Shown: in pieces, positions 8,739-16,656 of the stretch
Numbering within the stretch: position 1 is the stretch's first letter
Layout of the letters: each line of letters opens with the position of its first letter
Source: Myxococcaceae bacterium
GTDB lineage: Bacteria; Myxococcota_A; Polyangia; Polyangiales; Ga0077539
NCBI GenBank assembly: GCA_004297725.1
Contig: SCUS01000151.1
Location: forward strand, 1 to 64,000
Length of the DNA: 64,000 nt
Direction of reading: 5' to 3'
Notes under the pieces: generated by a model
What the model was told of the DNA's origin: nothing
What the model saw: only the letters and a program-made list of their open reading frames with translations
The model's database searches: none
Translations under genes and position numbers: made by a program

Positions 8739-9952
8739 GGCGCACACGCTTTGTCGGCGGGGTAGTCCTTGCGCAGCGGGTGACCCTGCCAGTCACCCGA
8801 GAGCATCAGCCGGCGCAGGTCGGGGTGGCCCGCGAAGGTCACTCCCAGGAGGTCGAACTGCTCTCGCTCCTGCCAGTCGGCGCCGGCGAAGACCCCGACC
8901 AGGGTGTCCACCGGCTCGCCGGGCGCGAGGCACACGCGCCAGAGGGCCAGCCGAGAGCGCGCGCCGACGGTGCGCAGCCCGTAGGTGACCTCGAAGCGCT
9001 CGGCCTGCGCCTTCGCGCCGGTCTTCTCGGGGTAGTGCGTCGCGGCCACGAGCACGAGCTGCCGGTAGCCCGCGGCGCGCAGCCGCCGGGCGAGCGCCAC
9101 GTGGCGGGCGGCCTCGACGATGGGCGGCGCGTCCTTGGGAAGCTCCGTGACGCCGAACTCGCCCGCGAGGATGGCCTCGAACTCCCCGTCCACCTCGGGG
9201 GCCCTCGCCTCGGCCGGGGCGAAGGTCGCCGCGGGCCCGTCGACCGGGCGCTCGTCGCTCGAGTCCTGCGCGGTGGCGTGAAGGGCGGCCTCCTCCTGGG
9301 CGAGGGTGACCGAGGGGTCGCGCGCCGGGTCTTTGAAGCGCATGACCGAAGGGCGAGTGAGGTCGAGCAGCGCGGGGTTCTCCTCTCGCGTCGGGAGCCC
9401 CCCCTCGCGCGCGAGCTTCACCTTCTCCTGCAGGCGCATCAGGCCGTGCATGAGCCCCTCGGGGTTGGGCGGGCAGCCGGGGATGTACACGTCGACCGGG
9501 AGCACCGTGTCGATGCCCGGAATGACCGAGTAGAGGTTGCGATAGAAGTCGCCCGAGATGGCGCAGGAGCCCATGGCGATGCACCACTTGGGCTCGGGCA
9601 TCTGCTCCCAGAGGGTCTTCACGCGCGGGGCCATCTTCACGGTGATGGTGCCCGCGACGACCATCACGTCGGCCTGGCGCGGGGTCGCGCGGACGATGGT
9701 GCCCATGCGGTCGAGGTCGACCCGGCTGGCCGCGGCGGCCATGAGCTCGATGCCGCAGCAGCTCGTCGCCATCGGGAAGATCCAGAGGGCGTTGGTCATG
9801 CCCCACTGCAGGATCATGTCGAGCGGGGCTACGGCGACGGAGAGTCCGGGCACCGAGAGCAGCGTCTTGTAGAGCGGGTGCTCATAAGGGAGAGCGCTCT
9901 CATCATAGAGAGGGAGCTTCTTCCCCTTGGGTGGGTCTTCGCTCATTGCCAT
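8729..9952 (-). CDS. nuoBC: Fused NADH-quinone oxidoreductase subunits B and C
   Basis: A 407-aa single frame joining two complex I subunits. Residues about 25-185 are NuoB, with the four N2 cluster ligands Cys65, Cys66, Cys130 and Cys160 in context. Residues about 235-400 are NuoC (30 kDa subunit), ending with its signature EREQFDLLGVTFAGHPDLRR. They are joined by an acidic, Ala/Pro-rich linker of roughly 40 residues. No stop or frameshift separates them. The start ATG at 9952 has AAGGAAG seven bases upstream; an ATG at 9946 would instead give a four-base overlap with nuoA. The C-D fusion is well known in enterobacteria; a B-C fusion is unusual as far as I know. Confidence 0.92.
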   Translation of the reverse strand: MAMSEDPPKGKKLPLYDESALPYEHPLYKTLLSVPGLSVAVAPLDMILQWGMTNALWIFPMATSCCGIELMAAAASRVDLDRMGTIVRATPRQADVMVVAGTITVKMAPRVKTLWEQMPEPKWCIAMGSCAISGDFYRNLYSVIPGIDTVLPVDVYIPGCPPNPEGLMHGLMRLQEKVKLAREGGLPTREENPALLDLTRPSVMRFKDPARDPSVTLAQEEAALHATAQDSSDERPVDGPAATFAPAEARAPEVDGEFEAILAGEFGVTELPKDAPPIVEAARHVALARRLRAAGYRQLVLVAATHYPEKTGAKAQAERFEVTYGLRTVGARSRLALWRVCLAPGEPVDTLVGVFAGADWQEREQFDLLGVTFAGHPDLRRLMLSGDWQGHPLRKDYPADKACAPWR

Positions 9953-10305
9953 TGGAGTGCTTCCTTGCGGAGCGCGTAGAGCCAGCCGAGCATCAGCACG
10001 ACCACGAAGCTCACCGCGGCGATGAAGGCCTGCGCGCCGAGCTCACGGAGCACGACCGCCCAGGGAAACAGGAAGACCGCCTCGACATCGAACAAGACGA
10101 AGAACAGCGCGACGACGTAGTAGCGCGCGTGGAACTGCATCCACGCGAGCCCGTCGGGCTGCTCACCGCACTCGTAGGTGAGGTGCTTGATGCGAGAGTC
10201 TTTGCGGGCGCGGACACGCAGCGCCTTCGCGGCGCCCAGCACCCCGAGACCCAGCAGCGTAGAGACGACGAGGAAGGCGAGCGCCGACAGCCATGCGGAT
10301 TGCAT
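9943..10305 (-). CDS. nuoA: NADH-quinone oxidoreductase subunit A
   Basis: First gene of the nuo operon, 120 aa, with three membrane helices, the usual NuoA size. It carries the conserved YECGEQPDG loop and the FHARYYVVALFFVLFDVEAV segment typical of the family. The start ATG at 10305 is preceded by AGGAA seven bases upstream. It ends inside the start of the fused nuoBC. The 123 bases between it and the ferredoxin gene upstream are the most likely place for a nuo promoter, though I see no convincing -35/-10 pair there. Confidence 0.95.
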   Translation of the reverse strand: MQSAWLSALAFLVVSTLLGLGVLGAAKALRVRARKDSRIKHLTYECGEQPDGLAWMQFHARYYVVALFFVLFDVEAVFLFPWAVVLRELGAQAFIAAVSFVVVLMLGWLYALRKEALQWQ

Positions 10306-10428
10306 TGAAGGTTCCTGCGGAGGGTTCTTCCGGCGACGAGCTCATGTGCATTCCGTACGCCACTCGCGGAGACCGTGATCCCTGTCTGTCACTCGCGACT
10401 CGCGGCGCTGCTTCTGCGCTCGAACGCA

Positions 10429-10734
10429 TTAATTGCGAAAGCGCGACGGGAACTCTCCCGAGCTCACGCGGGCCTGCAGGTCGGCGTCGTCGGGGTGCAG
10501 CGCGACCGCCCGGGCAGCGAGCGCGGCCTCGGACTCCGCGTGCCTGGGATCAGGCAGGCAGCACTCCGCGGGACAGACGCCCTGACAGGCCTCCTTCTCG
10601 TGGAACCCGACGCACTCGGTACAGCGCTCAGGATCGATGACGAAGACGTCGCCGCCCTCCGCGATGGCCTCGTTGGGGCACTCGGGAACGCACGCGCCGC
10701 AGTTGATGCACTCTTCGGTGATGTAGGTCGCCAT
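10429..10734 (-). CDS. 2[4Fe-4S] ferredoxin (YfhL-like)
   Basis: A 101-aa small iron-sulfur protein. The first cluster motif is Cys9, 12, 15 and 19 (CINCGACVPECP). The second has the insertion typical of the YfhL/Alvin ferredoxins, Cys38, 41, 50 and 54 (CTECVGFHEKEACQGVCP). An additional C-terminal stretch of about 40 residues, rich in Ala and charged residues, follows. The ATG at 10734 (MATYITEEC) is the clear start. It lies just upstream of nuoA on the same strand, so it could supply electrons to a complex I lacking NuoEFG, but that link is inference. It may also serve unrelated iron-sulfur chemistry. Confidence 0.9.
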   Translation of the reverse strand: MATYITEECINCGACVPECPNEAIAEGGDVFVIDPERCTECVGFHEKEACQGVCPAECCLPDPRHAESEAALAARAVALHPDDADLQARVSSGEFPSRFRN

Positions 10735-10769
10735 GATGCGGCGACCTGTCGCAAAAGCTCTGCCAGCGC

Positions 10770-12827
10770 TCAGGCCCGCGCGTCGTCCAGCGCCTTTCGG
10801 CGCGTGGTGACCACGTGCTGGACCTCCTTGGGGTCGACCTCGCGGAGGTGATCGACGGTCCACGTGAACGACCCGACGCCCTGGGTCACCGTGCGCAGCT
10901 CCGTCACGAGCGCTCGCAGCTCGGCCTGCGGGACGAAGGCCTGCACCACGTCCCAGCCCTTGATGGTCGGGTGCTGGTCGTAGCCGAGCAGCTGACCGCC
11001 GCGGCGACCCGTCACGATGCGCTGCACCCGCGGCGTGAACTCCCCCGGCGCCACGAGCCGCAGCGCCAGCACGGGCTCGAGCAGCACCGGGTCGCACTTG
11101 GGCATCGCCTCGGTGAGCGCGACCCGCGTCGCCTGCTGAAACGCCATGTCCGAGCTGTCGACCGTGTGATAGCTGCCGTGCGTCAGCACGACCTTCACGT
11201 CGACCACCGGGAAGCCCAGCGGGCCCTGCTTGAAGTACTCGCGGGCGCCCTTCTCCACCGAGGAGAAGTACTGCTTCGGCACCGCGCCCCCGGCGACGGT
11301 CTCGTCGAACGCGAAGCCCCCACCGCGAGGCAGCGGGACCACGTCGATGAACACGTCGCCGAAGGCCCCGTGCCCGCCGCTCTGGTGCTTGAAGCGACCG
11401 TGCTGCGAGGCGCCCTTGCGCACGGTCTCCCGGTACGCCACCTGCGGGGCGTCGGTGCGCACCTCGAGGCCGAAGCGGGCCTTCAGCCGGTCGAGCGCGA
11501 GGCGCAGGTGCCGATCGCCCTGGGCCCAGAGCACGAGCTCGTGCGCCTCGGCGGCCTGCTCCGCGCGCAGCCCCGGGTCCTCCTCGGTGATTCGCGCGAG
11601 CGCGCCGGAGAGCTTCACGTCGTCGCCCGAGCGCGTGGCCTTCAGCGAGAGCGCGACCACCGGCTGCAGGGCTTCGATCCAGGGCAGCTCGACCACCGCG
11701 GAGGCCGTCGCCCCCTGGCCGGTGCGCAGCCCGTCGAGGTGACCGAGCGCGACCACCTCGCCGGCTACGGCCTTCGCGACCTTCTGCTGCTTCGCGCCGA
11801 AGAGCCGGTACACCCCGGAGACGCGGTCGTCGTGGAGCATCATCCCGTCGGCGACCTCGCCCCGCCAGACGCGCGCGAAGCTGAGCTTGCCCACGTGCGC
11901 CGCGTGCACCGTCTTGAAGCTCTGCACCAGCGCGCCGTCGACCGCGGGGGCGCCGATGCGCGCGGCCGTCTCGTGCACCTCCGGCGCCTCGTCGCGCAGG
12001 GCCTTGAGCAGCCTCCGGATGCCGTGGTCCTGCTCCGCGGAGCCGAAGAACACGTCGACGATGAGGTCGCGCTTGAGGTCCTCGCGGAGGTTGGCCTGCA
12101 CCTCCTCGGTGGGCGGGTTCACGTCCTCGAGCAGCTCCGTGAGCAGGTGGTCGTCGAGGTCGGCCAGGTGCTCGAGCATCACCCGCCGGGCCTCGTGCTC
12201 CTCCGGGAGCACCGACTCCGGGAGCTGCGCCAACGCGGCCTCGCCGTGGCCCTTGAAGCCGTAGGCGCTCTCGCTCACCAGGTCGACGTAGCCGATCACG
12301 TTCTGCCCGTCGCGCAGCGGGATCTCGCGCAGCACCAGCGGCCGGGCGCTCAGCTTCTGAAGCGCCAGGAGCGTGTCACGCAGGGCCACCGCGGCGCCGG
12401 GCACGTCGACCTTGTTCACGAACACGAGGTGCGGAATGCTCCGCTCGTCGAGCAGCGCGAGCAGCGGGCTCACGATGACGGCGCGGGCCGGGTCGGGCTC
12501 GACCACCACGACCACCACGTCGGCGACGAGCAGCCCGTGCATCGCCTCCTGCGCGAACTCCGCCGCGCCCGGACAGTCGATGAAGGTCCATGGCTCGCCC
12601 TCGACCTCGACGCTCGCGACCGCGAGCTCGGAGCCCACCCCGCGCGTCTTCGCGTCCGTGGCGAGGTCTCCGACGGTGCCATGGTCCTTCGCGCTGCCCT
12701 TCTTCGGAATCGCTCCGCTCGCGAGGAGCAGCGCCTCCAACAGCGAGGTCTTTCCAGCCATCGACGGCCCGACGAGGGCCGCCACCCGAGGTGTGCGCAG
12801 GGTCTTCTCTTCCACGTAATCCTCCAT
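10770..12827 (-). CDS. EF-G-like translation factor GTPase (EF-G II type)
   Basis: A 685-aa protein with the five-domain layout of elongation factor G: a G domain (about 1-270), domain II, and C-terminal domains III-V with GHGAFGDVFIDVVPL and a glycine-rich end. The P-loop is GPSMAGKTS (20-28), and the NKVD motif is at 138-141. The switch II motif reads DCPGAAEF (84-91): the catalytic His of canonical EF-G (DTPGH) is replaced by Ala. That favours a specialised paralogue rather than the housekeeping factor. Start ATG at 12827. It sits between a radical SAM gene and a ferredoxin, a context that gives no functional hint. The exact role is unknown. Confidence 0.85.
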   Translation of the reverse strand: MEDYVEEKTLRTPRVAALVGPSMAGKTSLLEALLLASGAIPKKGSAKDHGTVGDLATDAKTRGVGSELAVASVEVEGEPWTFIDCPGAAEFAQEAMHGLLVADVVVVVVEPDPARAVIVSPLLALLDERSIPHLVFVNKVDVPGAAVALRDTLLALQKLSARPLVLREIPLRDGQNVIGYVDLVSESAYGFKGHGEAALAQLPESVLPEEHEARRVMLEHLADLDDHLLTELLEDVNPPTEEVQANLREDLKRDLIVDVFFGSAEQDHGIRRLLKALRDEAPEVHETAARIGAPAVDGALVQSFKTVHAAHVGKLSFARVWRGEVADGMMLHDDRVSGVYRLFGAKQQKVAKAVAGEVVALGHLDGLRTGQGATASAVVELPWIEALQPVVALSLKATRSGDDVKLSGALARITEEDPGLRAEQAAEAHELVLWAQGDRHLRLALDRLKARFGLEVRTDAPQVAYRETVRKGASQHGRFKHQSGGHGAFGDVFIDVVPLPRGGGFAFDETVAGGAVPKQYFSSVEKGAREYFKQGPLGFPVVDVKVVLTHGSYHTVDSSDMAFQQATRVALTEAMPKCDPVLLEPVLALRLVAPGEFTPRVQRIVTGRRGGQLLGYDQHPTIKGWDVVQAFVPQAELRALVTELRTVTQGVGSFTWTVDHLREVDPKEVQHVVTTRRKALDDARA

Positions 12828-12835
12828 CTGAGACG

Positions 12836-15157
12836 CTATGCGTCGTCACGAATCTCCGCAATCGATCGGCCCTTGCGGTCGACGTCGCAAGCCCGCAGCG
12901 CGAGCACCGCCACGCCGCCGCGCGTGCGCACCGCCACACGGAGCTGGTCGTCGGACCCGCCGGGCTCCCAGCGCACCTCGCGGCCCTCGCCGGTGATGCG
13001 CCCGTCGCCCTCCCAGCGCGTGCTCGCGAGGGCCTCGCCGAGCCGCACCTGCACCCGCACCCCGCCCTCCACGCGCTCGACCGCCAGCGAGGCGTCGGGC
13101 GGCGCGTAGAGCGCGACGGCCTCGTCGCGGCGAGAGCGCCTCGGCGCGGTGTCACGCCACTGATCGATGAGCGGCAGCGAGCGGCCCCCCGCAGGGAGGT
13201 TGAGCGCGTCGCGGCGCCCCGCGTCGGGCGGAGGCGGGTCGACCACCATGGGCACGTCGACCCCGGCGTCGGGCGGCGGCGGATCGACCACCACGCGGTC
13301 GGGAGCCGCCACGTCGAAGCCCGCGTCGAGCGGCAGCGGGTCGACCACCGTCACGTCGAAGCCCGCGTCGAGCGGCAGCGGGTCGACCACCATCTGGTCG
13401 GTGACGGCGTCGCTCGCGTCGCGCCCCGTGTCGACCGGAACCGGGTCGACGGTGGTGCTCGCCCCACATCCGGACACCCCGGCCGCCCAGAGCGCGAGCG
13501 AGGCCCCGAGGGCCATCTGGTGCGCGACCTGCGAGAGCCCTCGGGGCATGCGAAGCGTCGGGCGGGGACGCCGGGCCCGGCGGGCGTGCTCGGCCATGTC
13601 GGCGTAGAGCTCGTCGAGGGCGACGTGCCACGCCCGGTCGGCGGCGGACACGCGCAGCCCGAGGAGCGCGGTCTCGCGCTCGAGCGCGTCGTGGTCGGAG
13701 GGGTCGAGGCGCTCGGCGAGCGAGAGGGCCTCGTCGAGCAGGTCGGCGGTCTCCGTCGCGATGCCTCGGGTGACGGCGCGGACGCGTCGGTCGAGGGCGC
13801 CGAGGGCCCCGGTGGCGTCGGCGTAGAAGAACTCGAGGAGCTTCATCGAGTAGCCGAGGCCCATGTAGCGGTTGGCCACGCCGTCGGGGTCGAAGTTGCG
13901 CTGACGGAAGGCCGCCGAGGTGATGCGGAAGACCGCCTCGACGCGCGGATCTTCGAGGCGGTAGTCCCACCCCAGGTGGCTGCCCGAGAGGCGACCGCGG
14001 GTCTCCAGGTCGAGGTGCAGTGGCGTGCCGTGGTAGGGCTCGGCGCGGCAGAAGTTCACCGGGTGCTCGGCGTGCTCGCGCATGAAGCGCACGTTGGCGC
14101 GCAGGTCGTCGAGCGTGGCGTCGGGCTCGAAGATCAGGAGGTTGTAACAGACGAAGATGCCGGCCTCGCGGCACGCGTCGAGGGCCGTGTGCACGGCCTG
14201 CCACTGGCGCCCGCGGTTGAGGTCGCCGGCGCCGTGCTCGGAGGCGTTCTCCACGCCCACGTAGAGGCGCAGCACGCCGAGCGCGCGGAGCTGCTTCGCC
14301 AGCGCAGGGGTCACCGTCTCCGGGCGGCACTTCCCGATCATCGCCGCGCGCCCCACGCCGTAGCCGTCGAGCGCGGCGCGGATCGCGCGCACCCGATCGA
14401 GCGTGGCCTCCGGGCGAGGCAGCAGGAAGTTGTCGTCGTGGAAGCAGAAGATGCTGTCGCCCCCAGCGGCGTGCCAGAGCACGGCCATCTCCCGGGCCAC
14501 GTTGTCGGGGCTGCGGAGGCGCACCGTGCGCCCGCCGCCGTGGTCGCGCGCGTCCCGGTAGAAGGTCGTGATCGAGCAGTACGAGCAGGCGCCCCAGCAC
14601 CCGCGGCTCGCCATGATGGGCACGAAGGGGACCCCGAGGTGCCTCGTGTGGGCGCGGTAGCGGCGCGCGAAGGGGAGCGCGTCGAGGTCGTCGACGAGGC
14701 GGCGCCCCGCGGTCTGCGTGGGCACCCCACCGGCGCCGCGATACGCGAGCCCCGGGACCCCGTCGAGAGAGCGGCCCTCGCGCAGCGCCGAGAGCAGGTC
14801 GACCACCGTGGCCTCGCCGTCGTGGAGCACCACGCTGTCGATGCCGTAGCGGGGCGCCAGCGACTCTCGCCAGGCGAGCGTCGGGTACTGCCCGCCCGCG
14901 GTGACGTGGCCCCGGAAGCCCGCCGCGCGGAGGCGCGCCGAGAGCGCAAAAAACTCGTGGGCCCGGTGCTGGAATTGCACTCCGAGCCCCACGACCTCGG
15001 CGCCCGCGGCGAGCACCTGGGCCACCACGGCGGCGGCCTCGGAGGGCTGGTTGAAGGCGATCACGCGGACGGTGTGGCCTGCGCCTTCGGCCGCCGCGGC
15101 GATCATCCCGAGCCCGAGGTTTTCTTCGAAGTCCGCTCCGATCAATGCGAGACGCAT
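12836..15157 (-). CDS. B12-type radical SAM protein with C-terminal lipoprotein-like extension
   Basis: A 773-aa protein. Residues 1-125 resemble the cobalamin-binding-like N-terminal domain of class B radical SAM enzymes (NLGLGMIAAAAE), but without the DxHxxG cobalamin His. Residues about 180-400 are the radical SAM domain, with the cluster motif Cys187, Cys191, Cys194 (CWGACSYC). Residues 548-564 form a hydrophobic segment ending in a lipobox-like VSGC. Then follow 14-residue repeats of the type VVDPLPLDAGFDV (571-650) and a beta-rich end. The C-terminal part looks like a separate lipoprotein joined in frame. Met548 could start an independent product. Substrate unknown. Confidence 0.75.
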   Translation of the reverse strand: MRLALIGADFEENLGLGMIAAAAEGAGHTVRVIAFNQPSEAAAVVAQVLAAGAEVVGLGVQFQHRAHEFFALSARLRAAGFRGHVTAGGQYPTLAWRESLAPRYGIDSVVLHDGEATVVDLLSALREGRSLDGVPGLAYRGAGGVPTQTAGRRLVDDLDALPFARRYRAHTRHLGVPFVPIMASRGCWGACSYCSITTFYRDARDHGGGRTVRLRSPDNVAREMAVLWHAAGGDSIFCFHDDNFLLPRPEATLDRVRAIRAALDGYGVGRAAMIGKCRPETVTPALAKQLRALGVLRLYVGVENASEHGAGDLNRGRQWQAVHTALDACREAGIFVCYNLLIFEPDATLDDLRANVRFMREHAEHPVNFCRAEPYHGTPLHLDLETRGRLSGSHLGWDYRLEDPRVEAVFRITSAAFRQRNFDPDGVANRYMGLGYSMKLLEFFYADATGALGALDRRVRAVTRGIATETADLLDEALSLAERLDPSDHDALERETALLGLRVSAADRAWHVALDELYADMAEHARRARRPRPTLRMPRGLSQVAHQMALGASLALWAAGVSGCGASTTVDPVPVDTGRDASDAVTDQMVVDPLPLDAGFDVTVVDPLPLDAGFDVAAPDRVVVDPPPPDAGVDVPMVVDPPPPDAGRRDALNLPAGGRSLPLIDQWRDTAPRRSRRDEAVALYAPPDASLAVERVEGGVRVQVRLGEALASTRWEGDGRITGEGREVRWEPGGSDDQLRVAVRTRGGVAVLALRACDVDRKGRSIAEIRDDA
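13310..13391. repeat. 40-bp direct repeat, 42-bp period
   Basis: Positions 13310-13349 and 13352-13391 are identical over 40 bases with a period of 42 bases (14 codons). They encode two copies of the VDPLPLDAGFDV unit in the C-terminal extension of the radical SAM gene. More diverged copies with a PPPPDAG core lie on the lower-coordinate side (13210-13300). Confidence 0.9.
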
Positions 15158-15225
15158 CCGACGACCTCCACCACGGGGGACGTCGGCTGCAACGACCGAA
15201 CCAGCGCCGCGGTGTCAGGTCGCGC

Positions 15226-15864
15226 TCAGGGCGCGGGCGGCGGCTCGTACACGCAGCCGAAGCGCCCGTTGCGAGGCACGCAGCGGGCGATCATCCCCTC
15301 CTGCGGCGGGCAGAGCCTCGTGTGGTCCTGCGGGGCGCACTCGTCGCCGGGGTAGGCGCAGGCCCAGCCGCCGGGGGTGCATTGCATCCCGGAGATGTAC
15401 TCCACGCAGCGGCCCAGGCGCCGTCGCCGGCAGTCCCACTGCGTCCTGCACGTCGCCGGGACGCACGCCCGCTGCGGAAACGGCAGCATCTGGATGTCCG
15501 CGCAGCGGTTGCCCGGCGGGCACTCGGCGTCGCTGCGGCAGCCCGCGCGGAGGCAGGTGTTGAGCCGGTGCGTCGCCCGCCACGCCCGGCCGTCGGGGCA
15601 GTCGCGAAACACCCGGCTGTACTGCGCCTCCATGCCCGAGGTGAAGCAGTAGCCGCCGGGGCACTCGGCGTCCGTGAGGCACAGGATGTCCGTCCCCGGA
15701 GGCATCGGGATCGACGAGGGCGGAGGCCCGGAGTCGACGTCGACCGCGCCCAGGTCGACCAGGGAGCCCGCGTCGACGCGGCGGAGGCGAGGGTGGCGGC
15801 GCCGGTGACGTTGGCAGCCGACGTCGGCGAGCAGCATCAGCGCGAGGAGCAGCAGCCGGCCCAT
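15226..15864 (-). CDS. Cysteine-rich secreted lipoprotein, unknown function
   Basis: A 212-aa protein with a signal peptide (MGRLLLLALMLLADVGC) that ends in a lipobox, with Cys17 as the probable lipidation site. The mature part starts with an Arg/His-rich and then Pro-rich linker. It continues with about 18 cysteines in spaced pairs, as in CLTDAECPGGYC and CRSDAECPPGNRC. That spacing resembles the small disulfide-stabilised repeats of many myxobacterial surface proteins. ATG at 15864. It is 21 bases downstream of sdhB on the same strand, so it may be cotranscribed with sdhCAB, but no link to respiration is visible. Confidence 0.75.
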   Translation of the reverse strand: MGRLLLLALMLLADVGCQRHRRRHPRLRRVDAGSLVDLGAVDVDSGPPPSSIPMPPGTDILCLTDAECPGGYCFTSGMEAQYSRVFRDCPDGRAWRATHRLNTCLRAGCRSDAECPPGNRCADIQMLPFPQRACVPATCRTQWDCRRRRLGRCVEYISGMQCTPGGWACAYPGDECAPQDHTRLCPPQEGMIARCVPRNGRFGCVYEPPPAP

Positions 15865-15885
15865 GGGCTTCGCGGGGCGCGTGCG

Positions 15886-16644
15886 TCAGCCCTTCAGCAG
15901 CCAGCCGAAGAGGGCGCGCTTGATGGTCTCGCGGCCCATCACCGAGATCGACTCGGTCAACGGAATGCCCTTGGGGCAGACCTGCACGCAGTTCTGCGCC
16001 TTGCCGCAGTCGGAGATGCCCCCAGCGCCCATCAGGGCGTCGAGGCGCGCCCCGGCCTGCATCCGACCCGACGGGTGCATGTTGTAGAGCCGCGTCAGGG
16101 AGATCACCTGCGGACCCATGAAGTCCGAGCGGTCGTTGTAGTTGGGGCACGCCTCGACGCAGCAGCCGCAGGTCATGCAGCGCGAGAGCGGGTACATCAC
16201 CTCCTGGTCGTCCTGCGAGACCTTCGGGCCCGCGCCGAGCTGGTGCGAGCCGTCGATCTGGATCCACGCCTTCGTGGTGCGCAGCGCGTCGAACATCCGC
16301 TGGCGGTTGACCACCAGGTCGCGCTCCCTCGGAAACTTCGTCATGGGCTCGAGGGTGATGGGCTCGCCCTTCGGGGAGAGGTCCTTCACGAGCGCGCTGC
16401 ACGCCTGGCGCACCCGACCGTTGATCACCATGGTGCACGCGCCGCAGACCTCCTCGAGGCACGACGACTCCCAGTTCACCGGGGTGGTCCCCCGGCCGTC
16501 GGCGGTCACCGGGTGCTTCTGGATCTCCATGAGGCACGAGATCACGTTCATCATCGGCTTGCGCGGGACCCTGAACTCCTCCCAGCGCGAGGCGCCGCCG
16601 GACTCGCCGCGCTTGATCTTCAGGGTGACGGTGTCGGTGGCCAT
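15886..16644 (-). CDS. sdhB: Succinate dehydrogenase iron-sulfur subunit
   Basis: A 252-aa protein that passes electrons from the flavin of SdhA to the membrane anchor. The [2Fe-2S] ligands are Cys62, 67, 70 and 82. The [4Fe-4S] and [3Fe-4S] ligands fall in Cys156, 159, 162, 166 and Cys213, 219, 223, in normal order. The start ATG at 16644 has AAGGAG about seven bases upstream. It follows sdhA by 12 bases. Full length, with no unusual residue. Confidence 0.96.
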   Translation of the reverse strand: MATDTVTLKIKRGESGGASRWEEFRVPRKPMMNVISCLMEIQKHPVTADGRGTTPVNWESSCLEEVCGACTMVINGRVRQACSALVKDLSPKGEPITLEPMTKFPRERDLVVNRQRMFDALRTTKAWIQIDGSHQLGAGPKVSQDDQEVMYPLSRCMTCGCCVEACPNYNDRSDFMGPQVISLTRLYNMHPSGRMQAGARLDALMGAGGISDCGKAQNCVQVCPKGIPLTESISVMGRETIKRALFGWLLKG

Positions 16645-16656
16645 GATCTTACTCCT

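Noticed and set aside
10413..10444. Hairpin around the stop codon of the ferredoxin gene
   Set aside because: GCGCT/AGCGC arms and an inner CGCA/TGCG pairing exist, but the stem is short, interrupted and overlaps the coding end; too weak to call a terminator.
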